Assembly: GCA_031274385.1 (NCBI GenBank)
Contig: JAISQH010000090.1
Coordinates: 1 to 9,274 of the forward strand
Origin: Planctomycetaceae bacterium
GTDB lineage: Bacteria > Planctomycetota > Planctomycetia > Pirellulales > Thermoguttaceae
Direction of reading: 5' to 3'
Length of the DNA: 9,274 nt
How positions within the stretch are numbered: position 1 is the stretch's first letter; every line of letters starts with the position of its first letter. Positions 6,791 through 9,274 of this stretch are shown here, in pieces. A program made the position numbers and the translations under genes. The notes beneath the pieces are model-generated. The model was given only the letters and a program-made list of their open reading frames with translations. It was not told the origin of the DNA and did not search any database.

Positions 6791-9040
6791 ATGGTTTCCT
6801 TACATGACAGTTTAGTATCCAGTTCTGCGCGGAAATTACCGATTCGGGTACGTTCCGATCTGACGGCGAAACGGCAACAATATCTCGGACGATCTTATTG
6901 GGTCATCAAGGAACCCATCGGGTCACGATATTTTCGTTTTCAAGAGGAAGAGTATGCTATTTTGCGGATGTTCGATGGTACGAATAGTCTTGACGACATC
7001 AAAGAGGAATTTGAAAAGGAATTTCCGCCGCAAAAAATTTCACTCGAAGAACTCCAGCATTTTTTGGGACAACTTCATCAAAGCGGTCTCATCGTCGCCG
7101 CAACTCCCAATCAGGGACCGGAACTTCTTAAACGAAAAAAGAAACGATTCAAACAAGAATTGTTCCAAAAATTCACCAATATTCTCGCCATCAAATTCAA
7201 AGGATTTGATCCTGACCGTCTTCTGACGATTTTGTTACCGTTTGTCCGATGGTTTTTTCATCCGGTCATGATTGTTTGTTGTTTATTTCTTGGTCTTTCG
7301 GCGGCGGCGTTGGTTTTGGTCAATTTTGATACATTCCGTTCCAAGTTACCGGAGTTTTACGAATTTTTTAATCCGGTCAATCTGATTTTTCTGAGTATGA
7401 CGCTGGCGGGAACAAAAGTGTTACACGAATTTGGACATGGTTTTACGGCAAAATATTTTAAGGGCGAGTGTCACGAAATGGGCGTGATGATTCTTGTGCT
7501 GACGCCTTGTTTGTACGTAAATGTTTCCGATTCGTGGCTTTTGCCGAATAAGTGGCATCGAATGGCGATTGCGATTGCGGGGGTGTATGTTGAATGTGTT
7601 TTGGCTTCGGTTTGTACGTTTTTGTGGTGGTTTTCGGAGCCGGGACTCCTGAATTATCTTGCACTGAATATCATGTTCGTTTCGTCGGTCAGTACGATAT
7701 TGTTCAATATTAACCCGTTACTCCGTTACGACGGTTATTATATTTTGGCGGACTGGCTTGAAATTCCGAACCTGCGGCAAAAAGCAACAAAAATTCTGAC
7801 ACGGAAATGTTCGCAATGGTTTCTTGGTATGGAGCAACAGGACGACCCGTTTTTGCCGCAGAAAAATCAGATTCTGTTTGCGTTGTATTCGGTGGCGGCG
7901 TTTTTTTACCGCGGGGTTGTGATGGCGTCTATTTTGTTTTTCATTTACAAAGTGTTTCAGCCTTACGGTCTTCAGGTTATCGGACAAATGATTGCGGCGA
8001 TGTCGTTGTTTAGTTTATTTGTGATGCCGTTGTATAAAGTCGGCAAATTTTTCTGGGTTCCTGGGAGGATTTACAAAGTGAAAAAAGTACGATTTTATTT
8101 GTCTCTTTTATTGTTAATCGGTTTGCTTGGTTTCCTGATTTTTTTTCCGTTACCTTATACTGTTATTGCTCCGACGATTACGGAGCTTCGGGCGTCGCAG
8201 TCGCGGCAGGTTTATATTCCTGACATTAAAGGCGGTTGTCAACTGAAACGGATTGATGTTACGCCGGGTCAATTTGTTCGGGAGGGCGAGGTGTTGGGAC
8301 TTCTCGAAAACCGGAATCTTCTTTTCGAACTTGTTGACTCGGAGGGAAAATGTAAGGAATTGGAACAAGAAATCGAAAAATTGGAACATCTTCGGATTTA
8401 CCGGAGTGAAGCGGCGTTACAAATTAGTCCGGTTCAGAAATCGTACGCGGCGGCGCGGGAGATTCATCAAAATTTGCTTCGTGATTTCAATGATTTGACG
8501 CTTCGTGCTCCGAGTGACGGAGTTGTTGTTTCACCTCCGTGGAAACCGTATCAGGCTCCGCAAGATGATCAATTGCCGACGTGGTGGGGATCGCCGCTCG
8601 AACCCATGAACCTCGAAGCAACATTCGAACCGGGAACCATCTTTTGCAGTATTGGCGATCCTAAATATTTAGAAGCCGTGTTGGTGGTCAACCAATCGAA
8701 GACCGGTTTTTTGAAACGAGGTCAACGTGTCGAATTGAAACTAAATGAATTTCCTGATAAGACATTTGAGGGTGAAATTCATGAGATTGAGCGGCAAGCG
8801 GTTTCGTCGTTAGATGTACAACTTTCGACGCGTGCTGGCGGCGAAGTGCCGACAACAACCAAACGGGACGGAGCCGAAGAACCAAACAGTGCATCGTATC
8901 GGGTTCGGATGTTATTGGACAATCCTGATTTGTCGATCAAGGTTGGCATGACCGGTGCTGCTAAAGTTCATGTTGATCCGCAGACGCTTGCCAAACGTGC
9001 CTGGCTGTTTGTTAACGAAACATTTAATTTCAAACTATAA
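6791..9040 (+). CDS. PqqD-like / M50 zinc metalloprotease / HlyD-like membrane fusion protein
   Basis: A 749-residue multi-domain membrane protein. Residues about 12-105 resemble a PqqD-type winged-helix, peptide-binding domain (YWVIKEPIGSRYFRFQEEEYAILRMFDG, ending LHQSGLIV). Residues about 150-430 form a polytopic site-2 protease (M50) core with H212-E213 and H216 in HEFGHG and D314 in NPLLRYDGYY, the expected zinc ligands and glutamate, plus several further hydrophobic segments. After a last membrane segment at about 435-458 comes an extracytoplasmic HlyD-like adaptor: barrel-sandwich half (about 476-513, VTPGQFVREGEVLGLLE), short coiled-coil hairpin (about 516-570), second half (RAPSDGVVV from 572), then beta-barrel-like sequence to the C-terminus. 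Catalytic residues are intact. The family occurs in planctomycetes; a role in processing or exporting a peptide is inference. No ABC transporter, precursor peptide or outer-membrane partner is in the window. The ATG at 6791 gives a normal family N-terminus; no Shine-Dalgarno sequence is seen. Confidence 0.9.
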   Translation: MVSLHDSLVSSSARKLPIRVRSDLTAKRQQYLGRSYWVIKEPIGSRYFRFQEEEYAILRMFDGTNSLDDIKEEFEKEFPPQKISLEELQHFLGQLHQSGLIVAATPNQGPELLKRKKKRFKQELFQKFTNILAIKFKGFDPDRLLTILLPFVRWFFHPVMIVCCLFLGLSAAALVLVNFDTFRSKLPEFYEFFNPVNLIFLSMTLAGTKVLHEFGHGFTAKYFKGECHEMGVMILVLTPCLYVNVSDSWLLPNKWHRMAIAIAGVYVECVLASVCTFLWWFSEPGLLNYLALNIMFVSSVSTILFNINPLLRYDGYYILADWLEIPNLRQKATKILTRKCSQWFLGMEQQDDPFLPQKNQILFALYSVAAFFYRGVVMASILFFIYKVFQPYGLQVIGQMIAAMSLFSLFVMPLYKVGKFFWVPGRIYKVKKVRFYLSLLLLIGLLGFLIFFPLPYTVIAPTITELRASQSRQVYIPDIKGGCQLKRIDVTPGQFVREGEVLGLLENRNLLFELVDSEGKCKELEQEIEKLEHLRIYRSEAALQISPVQKSYAAAREIHQNLLRDFNDLTLRAPSDGVVVSPPWKPYQAPQDDQLPTWWGSPLEPMNLEATFEPGTIFCSIGDPKYLEAVLVVNQSKTGFLKRGQRVELKLNEFPDKTFEGEIHEIERQAVSSLDVQLSTRAGGEVPTTTKRDGAEEPNSASYRVRMLLDNPDLSIKVGMTGAAKVHVDPQTLAKRAWLFVNETFNFKL

Positions 9041-9059
9041 AAACAAACCACAAACCACA

Positions 9060-9104
9060 GTAACTGTCTATTTTGTTTTTCAAGTATGCGAGCAACGATA
9101 CAAA
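9060..9104 (+). repeat. Solo end of the GTAAC-TGTCTATTTT element family
   Basis: Starts GTAACTGTCTATTTTGTTTT and continues with a decayed version of the CATGTTTGCGCGCAAAGACG part of the terminal repeats of elements A and B. It begins 20 bp after the M50 gene stop, in the same orientation relative to the gene as A and B have to theirs. The rest of an element is not recognisable downstream, so it is a remnant or solo end. Confidence 0.6.
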
Positions 9105-9107
9105 AAC

Positions 9108-9141
9108 AATTCCGTAAAACAATTCCGTAAAATAACTCCGT
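9108..9141 (+). repeat. 13-bp tandem repeat
   Basis: AATTCCGTAAAAC (9108-9120) is followed directly by AATTCCGTAAAAT (9121-9133) and by a diverged partial third unit (AACTCCGT) that merges into the next hairpin. It is short and non-coding. Confidence 0.6.
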
Positions 9142-9226
9142 AGGAGTTTAATTTTGATAACCCCGTGCAAACGAAGTGCAGCACGGGGTAAGTGTACAAA
9201 CAAAACGAGAACTCCGATAGGAGTTC
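9134..9226. repeat. Triple-hairpin palindromic element
   Basis: Three hairpins in a row: AACTCC-GTA-GGAGTT (9134-9148), ACCCCGTGC with GCACGGGGT around a 12-base loop (9160-9189), and GAACTCC-GATA-GGAGTTC (9209-9226). The outer two share the same stem sequence and could also pair with each other around the middle one. There is no T-run directly after any stem, so a standard rho-independent terminator is not supported, though the structure lies downstream of the M50 gene. It is best read as a REP/BIME-like intergenic repeat. Confidence 0.6.
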
Positions 9227-9274
9227 AATAAAAAGGGGTTAACTTTGTCACAGTAACCACAAACATCAAAATTG

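Noticed and set aside
1421..9040. Kinase, DUF4416 and M50 genes as one operon or new defence system
   Set aside because: Gaps of about 600 and 364 bp filled with repeats separate them, and their families have no known functional link.

Overview
The window most likely comes from a member of the Planctomycetota with a moderately AT-rich genome. This is inferred from gene content and style. It carries a PqqD-like/M50/HlyD-like fusion protein of a type I associate mainly with planctomycetes, a DUF4416 gene, a very large hybrid sensor kinase, no clear Shine-Dalgarno sequences before the starts, and long AT-rich intergenic stretches full of palindromic repeats. No rRNA or tRNA gene was recognised.

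Layout. Bases 2-142 hold the last 46 codons of a plus-strand gene cut by the window edge. Facing it on the minus strand (134-568) is the broken N-terminal part of an ISL3-family transposase. Bases 569-1420 have no confident gene. They carry a pair of short GC-rich repeats that resemble half of a type I-E CRISPR repeat, a nested palindromic (REP/BIME-like) structure at 758-967, a lone terminal-repeat end at 970-1016, and an inverted pair of CACGAAA-type repeats at 1095-1202. The first large gene (1421-5275) encodes a membrane hybrid kinase with a dCache sensor, HAMP, and two complete kinase plus receiver modules in one chain. The second gene (5875-6426) is a DUF4416 protein. The third (6791-9040) is a PqqD-like/M50 peptidase/HlyD-like adaptor protein. 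The last 230 bases hold another lone terminal-repeat end, a 13-bp tandem repeat and three hairpins.

The most striking structure is not a gene. Two nearly identical elements of about 335 bp (5314-5645 and 6440-6785) face each other and bracket the DUF4416 gene. Each has imperfect terminal inverted repeats of about 45-48 bp beginning GTAAYTGTCTATTTT, so they look like MITEs (non-autonomous mobile elements). The same end sequence recurs alone at 970-1016 and 9060-9104. An element end starts 14-39 bp after the stop codon of each of the three full genes.

The three genes share a strand but are separated by repeat-filled gaps of about 600 and 364 bp, so they are probably separate transcription units. 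Nothing in the sequence ties the kinase, the DUF4416 protein and the M50 protein to one pathway. I did not find convincing evidence of a new multi-gene system. The points worth following are the inverted element pair, the tandem double kinase with its unusual sensor insertion, and the three-module M50 fusion.
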